Assembly (NCBI GenBank): GCA_945485625.1
Contig: CALYSH010000009.1
Location: 1 to 15,608 of the forward strand
Length of the DNA stretch: 15,608 nucleotides
Direction: 5' to 3'
Source: an uncultured Lachnospiraceae bacterium
GTDB lineage: Bacteria > Bacillota > Clostridia > Lachnospirales > Lachnospiraceae
The notes under the pieces are model-generated. The model made no database searches, was not told the origin of the DNA, and was given only the letters and a program-made list of their open reading frames with translations. The position numbers and the translations under genes are program-made. Positions 1 to 5,752 of the stretch are shown in pieces. Position 1 is the stretch's first letter, and each line of letters opens with the position of its first letter.

Positions 1-2
1 CC

Positions 3-74
3 ATTCCGGAAGACGATTCCTTCCGGGTCGAATCGACCATCAAATCAAAAAGGAAATTCAGAGGAATCCTGTAA
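3..74 (+). CDS. Possible 3' end of an upstream gene (unidentified)
   Basis: The third frame is open from the window edge to a TAA at 72-74 and would encode about 23 residues, ending in a basic stretch (KSKRKFRGIL). The other two forward frames are also open for some distance, stopping at about 81 and 100, so the choice of frame is weak. A plus-strand gene ending here would fit the terminator at 178-220. I do not recognise the product. The stretch also contains small inverted repeats (CCGGAAG/CTTCCGG at 6-26 and GGTCGA/TCGACC at 26-38), which could mean it is not coding at all. Confidence 0.25.
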   Translation: MPEDDSFRVESTIKSKRKFRGIL

Positions 75-121
75 AAAATGACGTTCCACCGACGTAGACG
101 TTGCGCTTACCAAAGATTAGT

Positions 122-150
122 TTGAAAGGGTGCTTTTGAGATGATATCAC
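122..150 (+). repeat. Diverged copy 1 of an intergenic stem-loop repeat
   Basis: The sequence TTGAAA, then GGTGCTTTTGAGATGATAT, closely matches the left half of the two elements at 2129-2174 and 5506-5551. The right arm is absent: after GATAT the sequence turns into the tandem repeat at 148-199. The promoter-like spacing is kept (TTGAAA at 122-127, 17 bases, TATCAC at 145-150), but the -10 is degraded compared with TATACT in the other copies. Confidence 0.5.
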
Positions 151-199
151 AAGGGCAGGGCCTGCAGGAAATTACACAAGGGCAGGGCCTGCAAGAAAT
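148..199 (+). repeat. Tandem direct repeat, two 25-base units with a 27-base period
   Basis: Unit 1 is 148-172 and unit 2 is 175-199; they differ at one base (G versus A in GCAGG/GCAAG). Each unit contains the odd-centred dyad GCAGGGCCTGC (155-165 and 182-192). Unit 2 supplies the left arm of the terminator stem at 178-218; the identical core of unit 1 could pair with the same right arm instead. The pair sits just upstream of the glmS promoter, so a role as protein binding site or alternative RNA fold is possible, but this is inference. Confidence 0.85.
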
Positions 200-220
200 C
201 ATTGCATGCTCTGCCTTTTT
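178..220 (+). terminator. Rho-independent terminator upstream of glmS
   Basis: GGCAGGGCCTGCA (181-193) pairs with TGCATGCTCTGCC (203-215) through 13 positions with one G-U pair and one mismatch, around a 9-base loop. The stem can be extended by pairing AAG (178-180) with the start of the T-run. TTTTT follows at 216-220. It most likely ends transcription of whatever lies before the window. Its right arm overlaps the -35 box of the glmS promoter. Confidence 0.75.
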
Positions 221-230
221 GCGTTATAAT
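202..230 (+). promoter_or_regulatory. Sigma-A-type promoter for glmS
   Basis: The -35 is TTGCAT (202-207), the spacer is 17 bases, and the -10 is a perfect TATAAT (225-230). Transcription should start near 236-238, leaving a leader of about 35 bases before the glmS start codon. The -35 lies inside the right arm of the preceding terminator, so the two elements share DNA. Confidence 0.75.
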
Positions 231-271
231 GTAGACAATAATGTTCTTTTACAAGGAAAGGAAAGACGATT

Positions 272-2110
272 ATGTGCGGTATTGTTGGATATGTGGGAAT
301 GAAGCAGGCTGCTCCTATTTTGTTGGAAGGCCTGTCCAAGTTAGAGTATAGAGGATATGATTCCGCCGGTATCGCGGTACGCGACGGCGAGAAGGATGTT
401 ACGATAGTCAAGGCCAAGGGACGTCTGAAGGGTTTGTTTGAGAAGACGGAAGAAGGGAAGGCAGTTCCCGGTACCTGCGGTATCGGTCATACCAGATGGG
501 CTACCCATGGGGAACCCTCCGAGACCAATGCGCATCCTCATCGCAGTGATGACGGCAATGTTACCGCAGTGCATAACGGTATCATTGAGAATTATCAGGA
601 ATTAAAGGATAAGCTGCTTCGTAAGGGGTATACTTTCTATTCCCAGACCGATACAGAGGTTGTTACCAAGCTGGTGGACTATTATTACAAGAAGTACCAG
701 ATGGGCCCCATTGATGCCATTGCGAAGACCATGGTGCGCGTCCGCGGTTCCTATGCGCTGGCTGTTATGTTCAAGGAGCATCCCGGTGAAATCTATTGCG
801 CCCGTAAGGAAAGCCCCATGATAATCGGGGTACGGGATGGCGAGTCATTTGTCGCGTCCGATGTACCTGCGATTTTGAAATATACCCGTAATGTGTATTA
901 TATCGATAACCTGGAGATGGTAAAGCTCTCTGCGGGTCAGGTGACCTTCTATAACCTGGATGGTGAAGAAGTACAGAAAGAAATGAAGGAGATTACCTGG
1001 AATGCGGAAGCTGCGGAAAAGGGCGGCTTCGAGCATTTCATGATGAAGGAGATTCATGAACAGCCCAGAGCTGTGCAGGATACCTTGAATTCTGTATGGA
1101 AGGACGGACGGATTGATCTGGAGGAGGTTGGTCTTTCCGATGAGGAGATTCGAAAGCTCTCCCGTATTTATATTGTAGCCTGCGGTTCCGCATGGCATGT
1201 AGGTATGGCAGCGCAGTATGTGATTGAGGATCTGGCCAAGGTGCCCGTTCGTGTGGAGCTGGCTTCCGAGTTCCGTTATCGGAAACCTATTCTGGAGAAG
1301 GACAGTATGGTCATCGTCATCAGTCAGTCCGGTGAGACCGCAGACACCCTTGCAGCTCTTCGTGAGGCGAAGAATCGCGGTATTACCACCCTTGCCATTG
1401 TAAATGTGGTAGGCAGCTCCATTGCCAGAGAGGCAGACCATGTATTCTATACCATGGCAGGTCCGGAGATTTCCGTAGCCACCACCAAGGCTTACAGCGC
1501 CCAGCTCATTGCCTGCGACTGTCTGGCTCTTCAGCTGGCATATGTGCGTGGGGAGATTACGGAGGAAACCTACATCAACCTGATTGCGGAGCTTCAGACT
1601 CTGCCCGGGAAGATTCAGGAGATTATTTCCGACAAGGAGAGAATTCAGTGGTTTGCAGCCAAGTTTGCAAACGTACAGGATGTATTTTTTATCGGCCGTG
1701 GGATTGATTATGCCATCTGTCTGGAGGGCAGCCTGAAGATGAAGGAGATCAGCTATATCCACAGTGAGGCCTATGCGGCAGGTGAGTTAAAGCACGGTAC
1801 CATCAGCCTGATTGAGGATGGTACTCTGGTCATCAGTTGTCTGACCCAGAATGATTTGTATGAGAAGATGATCAGCAACATGGTAGAGGTAAAGAGCCGT
1901 GGTGCATATCTCATGGGTCTTACCACCTATGGCCATTACAGCATAGAGGATACTGCGGAATTTACCGTTTATGTACCCAAGACCGATGAGCATTTTACCC
2001 CCAGCCTGGCTGTGGTTCCCCTGCAGCTGATGGGTTATTATATCAGTGTTGCAAGGGGTCTGGATGTGGATAAACCCAGAAACCTGGCAAAGAGTGTGAC
2101 GGTAGAATAA
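272..2110 (+). CDS. glmS: Glutamine--fructose-6-phosphate aminotransferase (isomerizing)
   Basis: GlmS converts fructose-6-phosphate and glutamine to glucosamine-6-phosphate and glutamate, the committed cytoplasmic step toward UDP-GlcNAc. At 612 residues it is the usual family length. The N-terminal glutaminase domain begins MCGIVGYVG, with Cys2 as the nucleophile after Met removal, and contains GHTRWATHG and HNGIIEN. Two SIS sugar-isomerase domains follow: the first with SQSGET at 351-356 and the ATTKAYSAQL stretch, the second with GRGIDYAICLEGSLKMKEISY and EAYAAGELKHG. It ends with the family's PRNLAKSVTVE tail, including the catalytic-type Lys607. The start is set by AAGGAAAGGA at 253-262. 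It is probably a single-gene unit between the 202-230 promoter and the stem-loop at 2134-2174. The leader is too short to hold a glmS ribozyme. The product supplies amino-sugar for peptidoglycan and for the pseudaminate genes further on. Confidence 0.97.
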   Translation: MCGIVGYVGMKQAAPILLEGLSKLEYRGYDSAGIAVRDGEKDVTIVKAKGRLKGLFEKTEEGKAVPGTCGIGHTRWATHGEPSETNAHPHRSDDGNVTAVHNGIIENYQELKDKLLRKGYTFYSQTDTEVVTKLVDYYYKKYQMGPIDAIAKTMVRVRGSYALAVMFKEHPGEIYCARKESPMIIGVRDGESFVASDVPAILKYTRNVYYIDNLEMVKLSAGQVTFYNLDGEEVQKEMKEITWNAEAAEKGGFEHFMMKEIHEQPRAVQDTLNSVWKDGRIDLEEVGLSDEEIRKLSRIYIVACGSAWHVGMAAQYVIEDLAKVPVRVELASEFRYRKPILEKDSMVIVISQSGETADTLAALREAKNRGITTLAIVNVVGSSIAREADHVFYTMAGPEISVATTKAYSAQLIACDCLALQLAYVRGEITEETYINLIAELQTLPGKIQEIISDKERIQWFAAKFANVQDVFFIGRGIDYAICLEGSLKMKEISYIHSEAYAAGELKHGTISLIEDGTLVISCLTQNDLYEKMISNMVEVKSRGAYLMGLTTYGHYSIEDTAEFTVYVPKTDEHFTPSLAVVPLQLMGYYISVARGLDVDKPRNLAKSVTVE

Positions 2111-2128
2111 GGTCCGGAAAACTTTGCA

Positions 2129-2174
2129 TTGAATGGATGCTTTCAAGATGATATACTCGTCTTGAAAGCATTTA
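2129..2174 (+). repeat. Copy 2 of the stem-loop repeat: terminator-like hairpin with an embedded promoter-like signal
   Basis: GATGCTTTCAAGA (about 2136-2148) pairs perfectly with TCTTGAAAGCATT (about 2161-2173) around a loop containing TGATATACTC, followed by a modest T-rich run (TTTATGTTTT). This would end glmS transcription. The same DNA has TTGAAT (2129-2134), a 17-base spacer and TATACT (2152-2157), which reads as a promoter for gmd. The arrangement recurs at 5506-5551 and, in part, at 122-150. Hairpin pairing is seen directly; both functions are inferred. Confidence 0.7.
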
Positions 2175-2195
2175 TGTTTTATAGGAGAGAATAGT

Positions 2196-3239
2196 GTGAA
2201 AAAAGCGTTGATTACAGGGATTACAGGACAGGATGGTTCCTATCTGGCAGAGCTTCTGCTGGAGAAGGGATATGAGGTGCACGGGATTACCAGACGTGCT
2301 TCTGTGGCAAATACCGCTAGGATCAATCATTTGATTGCAGACAACAGAATCACGTTGCATGATGGAGATTTGTCGGATTCTTCTTCTCTGGTGCGCATCA
2401 TTAACCTGGTTCAGCCCGATGAAATCTACAATCTGGCCGCACAGTCCCATGTGCAGGTGTCCTTTGATGTACCGGAGTATTCCGGCGATGTGGATGCCAT
2501 CGGTGTCCTTCGTGTTCTTGAGGCAATCCGTATCCTGGGGCTGGAGAAGAAAACAAAATTTTATCAGGCGTCCACCTCTGAGCTGTACGGTAAGGTGGAG
2601 GAGATTCCTCAGAAGGAAACCACTCCCTTTCATCCCTACAGTCCCTATGCGGTGGCAAAGCAGTACGGCTTCTGGATTACGAAAGAATATCGGGAAGCCT
2701 ATGGGATGTTTGCCGTAAACGGCATTCTGTTTAATCATGAGTCCGAGCGCCGCGGGGAGAATTTTGTCACCCGTAAGATTACTCTGGCAGCAGGGCGGAT
2801 TGCAGAAGGGCTGCAGGATCATCTGGAACTGGGTAATCTGGATTCCCTTCGTGACTGGGGATACGCCAGGGATTATGTAGAGTGTATGTGGTTGATGCTG
2901 CAGCATGACACCCCGGAGGATTTCGTCATCGCTACCGGAGAGCAGCATACCGTTCGTGATTTTACCGAGAGAGCGTTCAGGGCAAATGGGATGGAGCTTC
3001 GCTGGGAAGGTACCGGCGTGGACGAAAAGGGCTACGATGCAGCCACAGGGAAGCTGCTGGTATGTGTAAATCCCCAGTGGTTCCGCCCCACCGATGTGGA
3101 TAATCTCCTGGGAGACCCCACTAAGGCAAAGACGGTGCTTGGCTGGAATCCCAGAAAGACCTCTTATGAGGAATTGGTGGAAATTATGGCAAAGCATGAC
3201 CGTGAACTGGCGAAAAGTGAGGTTCGTTTATGCAGATAA
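2196..3239 (+). CDS. gmd: GDP-mannose 4,6-dehydratase
   Basis: Gmd turns GDP-D-mannose into GDP-4-keto-6-deoxy-D-mannose, the first step to GDP-L-fucose. It is a cytoplasmic extended short-chain dehydrogenase with an NADP-binding GITGQDG motif at residues 8-14. The catalytic set is visible: Thr127 and Glu129 in QASTSELYG, and Tyr151 and Lys155 in YSPYAVAK. The Gmd-specific stretches FNHESERRGENFVTRKIT and GNLDSLRDWGYARDYV follow. At 347 residues it is slightly shorter than the E. coli enzyme. The start is GTG at 2196, backed by AGGAGA at 2183-2188. It overlaps manC by 10 bases, which suggests translational coupling. Other NDP-sugar dehydratases share the fold, but the FNHESERRG signature makes Gmd the firm choice. 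Confidence 0.96.
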   Translation: MKKALITGITGQDGSYLAELLLEKGYEVHGITRRASVANTARINHLIADNRITLHDGDLSDSSSLVRIINLVQPDEIYNLAAQSHVQVSFDVPEYSGDVDAIGVLRVLEAIRILGLEKKTKFYQASTSELYGKVEEIPQKETTPFHPYSPYAVAKQYGFWITKEYREAYGMFAVNGILFNHESERRGENFVTRKITLAAGRIAEGLQDHLELGNLDSLRDWGYARDYVECMWLMLQHDTPEDFVIATGEQHTVRDFTERAFRANGMELRWEGTGVDEKGYDAATGKLLVCVNPQWFRPTDVDNLLGDPTKAKTVLGWNPRKTSYEELVEIMAKHDRELAKSEVRLCR

Positions 3240-4546
3240 TTTTGTTGTCCGGAGGAAGCGGCAGGCGGCTCTGGCCCCTGTCCAATGATGTGCGTTCCAA
3301 GCAGTTCATCCGGATATTCAGGAATGAGAATGGTGAATATGAGTCCATGGTACAGCGGATGTATCGTCAGATCCGGAAGGTGGATCCGGATGCGGTGGTT
3401 ACCATAGCTACCGCCAAATCCCAGGTGTCCGCCATCCGCAATCAGCTGGGTGACCGGGTGGGCATCAGTGTGGAGCCCTGCAGAAGGGATACCTTCCCTG
3501 CCATTGCCTTGGCCAGCGCCTATTTGAGGGATGTACAGGGGGTGCCCGAGGAAGAGCCGGTGGTGGTTTGCCCTGTGGACCCTTATGTAGAGGATGATTA
3601 CTTCGCCGCATTAAAGGACTTGGGAGCTCAGGCAGCCCGGGGAGAAGCCAATCTGGTGTTGATGGGCATAGCGCCTACTTATCCAAGTGCAAAGTATGGT
3701 TATATTATTCCGTCGTCCCAGGGGATGCTCAGTGACGTACAGGCCTTCCGGGAAAAGCCGGACGAGGACACGGCAAGGCGTTATATCGCGAAAGGAGCCC
3801 TCTGGAACGGAGGTGTATTTGCATATAAGCTGGGTTATGTGCTTCGAAAGGTCCATGAGCGGATTGAGTTTACGGACTATAATGATTTATTGGCGAAGTA
3901 TGATACCCTGGAGAAAATCAGCTTTGACTATGCGGTGGTGGAGAAGGAGAGCCGGATTCAGGTGCTCCGTTATGCCGGGCAGTGGAAGGACCTGGGGACC
4001 TGGAATACGCTGACAGAGGCCATGGAGGAACCCACTATCGGGGATGTGATTTTAAGTGACACCTGTGAAAATGTGCATGTGATCAATGATTTGGACATAC
4101 CGGTGGTTTGTACCGGATTGAAGGATGTGGTGGTGGCTGCGGCACCGGACGGTATCCTGGTATCGGACAAGGGGCAGTCCAGCTATATCAAGCCCATCGT
4201 AGATAAGCTGGAGCATGGGATTATGTATGCGGAGAAGTCCTGGGGGAGCTTTCGGGTCATCGATGTACAGGATGGGAGCATGACCTTCCGGGTGCAGCTG
4301 AATCCCGGGCATGCCATGAAGTATCACTGCCACAGACGCCGGGACGAGGTGTGGACCATAGTATCCGGCACCGGGTATGCGGTGATTGACGGAGAGAAGC
4401 GGCCGGTAAAGGCCGGAGATGTGATTCAGCTGCCTGTAGGAGTTTTTCACACCGTATATGCCGAAACAGAGCTGAAAATAATAGAGGTTCAGCTGGGAAG
4501 CGATATATCCGTGGAGGATAAAGAGGTTCGCTGTCCGGAGGAGTAA
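3230..4546 (+). CDS. manC: Mannose-1-phosphate guanylyltransferase with C-terminal cupin (possible mannose-6-phosphate isomerase) domain
   Basis: ManC makes GDP-mannose from mannose-1-phosphate and GTP, feeding Gmd. The N-terminal nucleotidyltransferase begins with LSGGSGRRLWPLS (about residues 6-18), followed by SKQF and later FREKPDEDTARRYIAKGALWNGGVFAY, all typical of the family. The C-terminal cupin has metal-ligand candidates His366, His368, Glu373 and His407 (motif YHCHRRRDEVWTIVSGTG), the place where the type II phosphomannose isomerase active site lies in bifunctional ManC/AlgA proteins. At 438 residues it is shorter than the roughly 470-480 usual for those proteins. The cupin motif departs from the usual HYHRAEHW form, so isomerase activity is uncertain. 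ATG at 3230 lies inside the end of gmd without a strong ribosome binding site, fitting coupled translation. Confidence 0.93.
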   Translation: MQIILLSGGSGRRLWPLSNDVRSKQFIRIFRNENGEYESMVQRMYRQIRKVDPDAVVTIATAKSQVSAIRNQLGDRVGISVEPCRRDTFPAIALASAYLRDVQGVPEEEPVVVCPVDPYVEDDYFAALKDLGAQAARGEANLVLMGIAPTYPSAKYGYIIPSSQGMLSDVQAFREKPDEDTARRYIAKGALWNGGVFAYKLGYVLRKVHERIEFTDYNDLLAKYDTLEKISFDYAVVEKESRIQVLRYAGQWKDLGTWNTLTEAMEEPTIGDVILSDTCENVHVINDLDIPVVCTGLKDVVVAAAPDGILVSDKGQSSYIKPIVDKLEHGIMYAEKSWGSFRVIDVQDGSMTFRVQLNPGHAMKYHCHRRRDEVWTIVSGTGYAVIDGEKRPVKAGDVIQLPVGVFHTVYAETELKIIEVQLGSDISVEDKEVRCPEE

Positions 4547-4552
4547 GAGATT

Positions 4553-5497
4553 ATGATGGAGAAAGAAGCAAAGATTTATGTGGCAGGCCATAGAGGGATG
4601 GTGGGCTCCGCCATCGTTCGCGCGTTAAACCGGGAGGGCTATCACAACCTTTTGACCAAAACGCATTCGGAGTTAAATCTGTGCCGACAGGAGGAAGTAG
4701 AGCAGTTCTTTGCGGAGGAAAAGCCGGATTATGTATTCCTGGCAGCGGCAAAGGTGGGTGGCATCGTAGCCAATTCCCAGGCCCTGGCGGACTTTATGTA
4801 TGAAAATATGATTCTGGAAATGAATGTGATTCATGCAGCATGGCAGAATCAGTGCAAGAAGCTGTTATTCCTGGGGAGCAGCTGTATTTATCCCCGTATG
4901 GCGCCTCAGCCCATGCCGGAGAGCTGTCTGTTGACCTCGGAGCTGGAGAAGACAAATGAGGCTTATGCATTAGCGAAGATTTCGGGCTTAAAGTATTGCG
5001 AGTTTTTGAATCGTCAGTACGGTACCGACTATATTTCCGCCATGCCCACCAATCTGTACGGTCCAAACGATAATTATCATCCCACCCACAGCCACGTGCT
5101 GCCGGCACTGATTCGCCGCTTCCACGAGGCAAAGGAAGCCGGGTTGCCCGAAGTGGTTTGCTGGGGTACCGGTTCTCCCCTGCGGGAGTTTCTGTATGTG
5201 GATGATCTGGCGGAGGCCTGTGTGTTCCTCATGAATCATTACTCCGGCAACGAAACCGTAAACGTAGGTACCGGTAAGGAGTTAACCATTAAGGAGCTCA
5301 CCGGGCTGGTGGCAAAGGTGGTAGGCTTTACCGGCGAAATCAAGTGGGATACCACCAAACCCGACGGCACGCCCAGAAAGCTACTGGACGTATCCAAGTT
5401 AGAAAAGCTTGGTTGGAGGTATAAGGTGGAGCTGGAGGATGGAATCCGCCTGGCGTATGAGGATTTTTTGAATAATCCCATTCGTGTGGAGAGATAA
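4553..5497 (+). CDS. fcl: GDP-L-fucose synthase (GDP-4-keto-6-deoxymannose 3,5-epimerase/4-reductase)
   Basis: Fcl (also called WcaG) epimerises and reduces the Gmd product with NADPH to give GDP-L-fucose. The 314-residue protein is of normal length. The dinucleotide-binding motif GHRGMVGSA lies at residues 12-20. The catalytic residues are Ser110 in SSCIYP, with neighbouring Cys111, then Tyr138 and Lys142 in EAYALAK, and His181 in the THSHVLPALIRRF stretch. PTNLYGPNDNYHP and LREFLYVDDLAEA are family signatures. GGAGGAG at 4537-4543 sits 9 bases before the ATG at 4553; a second in-frame ATG directly follows, but the spacing favours the first. Six bases separate it from manC. The stem-loop at 5506-5551 closes the unit, so gmd-manC-fcl form a three-gene GDP-fucose operon. 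Confidence 0.96.
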   Translation: MMEKEAKIYVAGHRGMVGSAIVRALNREGYHNLLTKTHSELNLCRQEEVEQFFAEEKPDYVFLAAAKVGGIVANSQALADFMYENMILEMNVIHAAWQNQCKKLLFLGSSCIYPRMAPQPMPESCLLTSELEKTNEAYALAKISGLKYCEFLNRQYGTDYISAMPTNLYGPNDNYHPTHSHVLPALIRRFHEAKEAGLPEVVCWGTGSPLREFLYVDDLAEACVFLMNHYSGNETVNVGTGKELTIKELTGLVAKVVGFTGEIKWDTTKPDGTPRKLLDVSKLEKLGWRYKVELEDGIRLAYEDFLNNPIRVER

Positions 5498-5505
5498 AGA
5501 ATCAT

Positions 5506-5551
5506 TTGAAAAGATGCTTTCGAGATGATATACTCATTTTGAAAGTATCTT
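5506..5551 (+). repeat. Copy 3 of the stem-loop repeat: terminator of the fucose cassette
   Basis: GATGCTTTCGAGA (5513-5525) pairs with TTTTGAAAGTATC (about 5537-5549) at all 13 positions if G-U pairs are counted, around a TGATATACTC-type loop, and TTTTTCTTTTC follows. This is a good intrinsic terminator for fcl. It keeps the same promoter-like overlay as copy 2: TTGAAA (5506-5511), 17 bases, TATACT (5529-5534). The paired changes between copies 2 and 3 (C to T in the right arm, A to G in the left) preserve the stem. Confidence 0.75.
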
Positions 5552-5640
5552 TTTCTTTTCTGTCATCATATCTTGCAAATGATATGCATAACTTTATTTC
5601 CAATGATAAAATATGAATATGAAAATGTGAATTATTAAAA
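5552..5640. other. AT-rich intergenic stretch
   Basis: This stretch between the fcl terminator and the palindromes of the AlbA_2 gene has no open frame with a ribosome binding site and no convincing RNA gene. It is notably AT-rich. It contains a small inverted repeat, CATATC (5567-5572) and GATATG (5581-5586), with an 8-base spacer. I see nothing else I can support. Confidence 0.5.
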
Positions 5641-5667
5641 AGAAACTCAAATCGAATTTGAGTTTCT
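5641..5667. repeat. Perfect palindrome with 12-base arms upstream of the AlbA_2 gene
   Basis: AGAAACTCAAAT (5641-5652) and ATTTGAGTTTCT (5656-5667) are exact reverse complements around CGA. On the minus strand the hairpin is followed by a T-run (complement of the A-run ending at 5640), so it could be a terminator for minus-strand transcripts. No minus-strand gene ends here, however. It shares AAGAAACT with the next palindrome at 5677-5693, and the centres are 31 bases apart (close to three helical turns), so it may belong to an operator array. Confidence 0.8.
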
Positions 5668-5676
5668 GCAATTTAT

Positions 5677-5693
5677 TTAAGAAACTTTCTTAA
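5677..5693. promoter_or_regulatory. Putative operator: 17-base palindrome upstream of the -35
   Basis: TTAAGAAA (5677-5684) and TTTCTTAA (5686-5693) are perfect inverted arms around one base. It ends six bases before the -35 box TTGCGA. It shares the TTAAGA half-site and the 17-base length with the palindrome at 5716-5732, as expected of two sites for one dimeric regulator. Binding is inferred. Confidence 0.55.
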
Positions 5694-5698
5694 AAATA

Positions 5699-5727
5699 TT
5701 GCGAAATCTCAAATTTTAAGATAGAAT
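5699..5727 (+). promoter_or_regulatory. Promoter of the AlbA_2-domain gene
   Basis: TTGCGA (5699-5704), a 17-base spacer and TAGAAT (5722-5727) form a reasonable sigma-A promoter, with transcription expected near 5734 and a leader of about 20 bases. The -10 is covered by the palindrome at 5716-5732, which would make it easy to repress. Confidence 0.6.
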
Positions 5728-5732
5728 CTTAA
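5716..5732. promoter_or_regulatory. Putative operator: 17-base palindrome over the -10 box
   Basis: TTAAGAT (5716-5722) and ATCTTAA (5726-5732) are perfect inverted arms around AGA and enclose the -10 box TAGAAT. The half-site resembles that of the palindrome at 5677-5693. The simplest reading is repression of the downstream gene, perhaps by its own winged-helix product; this is inference. Confidence 0.55.
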
Positions 5733-5752
5733 GAAAATGAAAGGAAACTGAA

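Noticed and set aside
1..38. Inverted repeats at 6-26 and 26-38 as a terminator
   Set aside because: No T-run follows on either strand, and they sit in a possible coding tail; too little context at the window edge.
148..199. Tandem repeat as a CRISPR array
   Set aside because: Only two units with a 2-base gap, no spacers and no cas genes nearby.
1..271. glmS ribozyme
   Set aside because: No room between the promoter and the start codon, and no ribozyme core recognised further upstream.
845..1762. Long minus-strand open frame opposite glmS
   Set aside because: It lies wholly inside glmS, has no ribosome binding site, and its product is low-complexity and unlike any family; it is a codon-composition shadow.
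2172..3197. 341-codon minus-strand open frame opposite gmd
   Set aside because: It mirrors gmd, which has an intact catalytic set and a good ribosome binding site; the predicted protein shows no recognisable domain.
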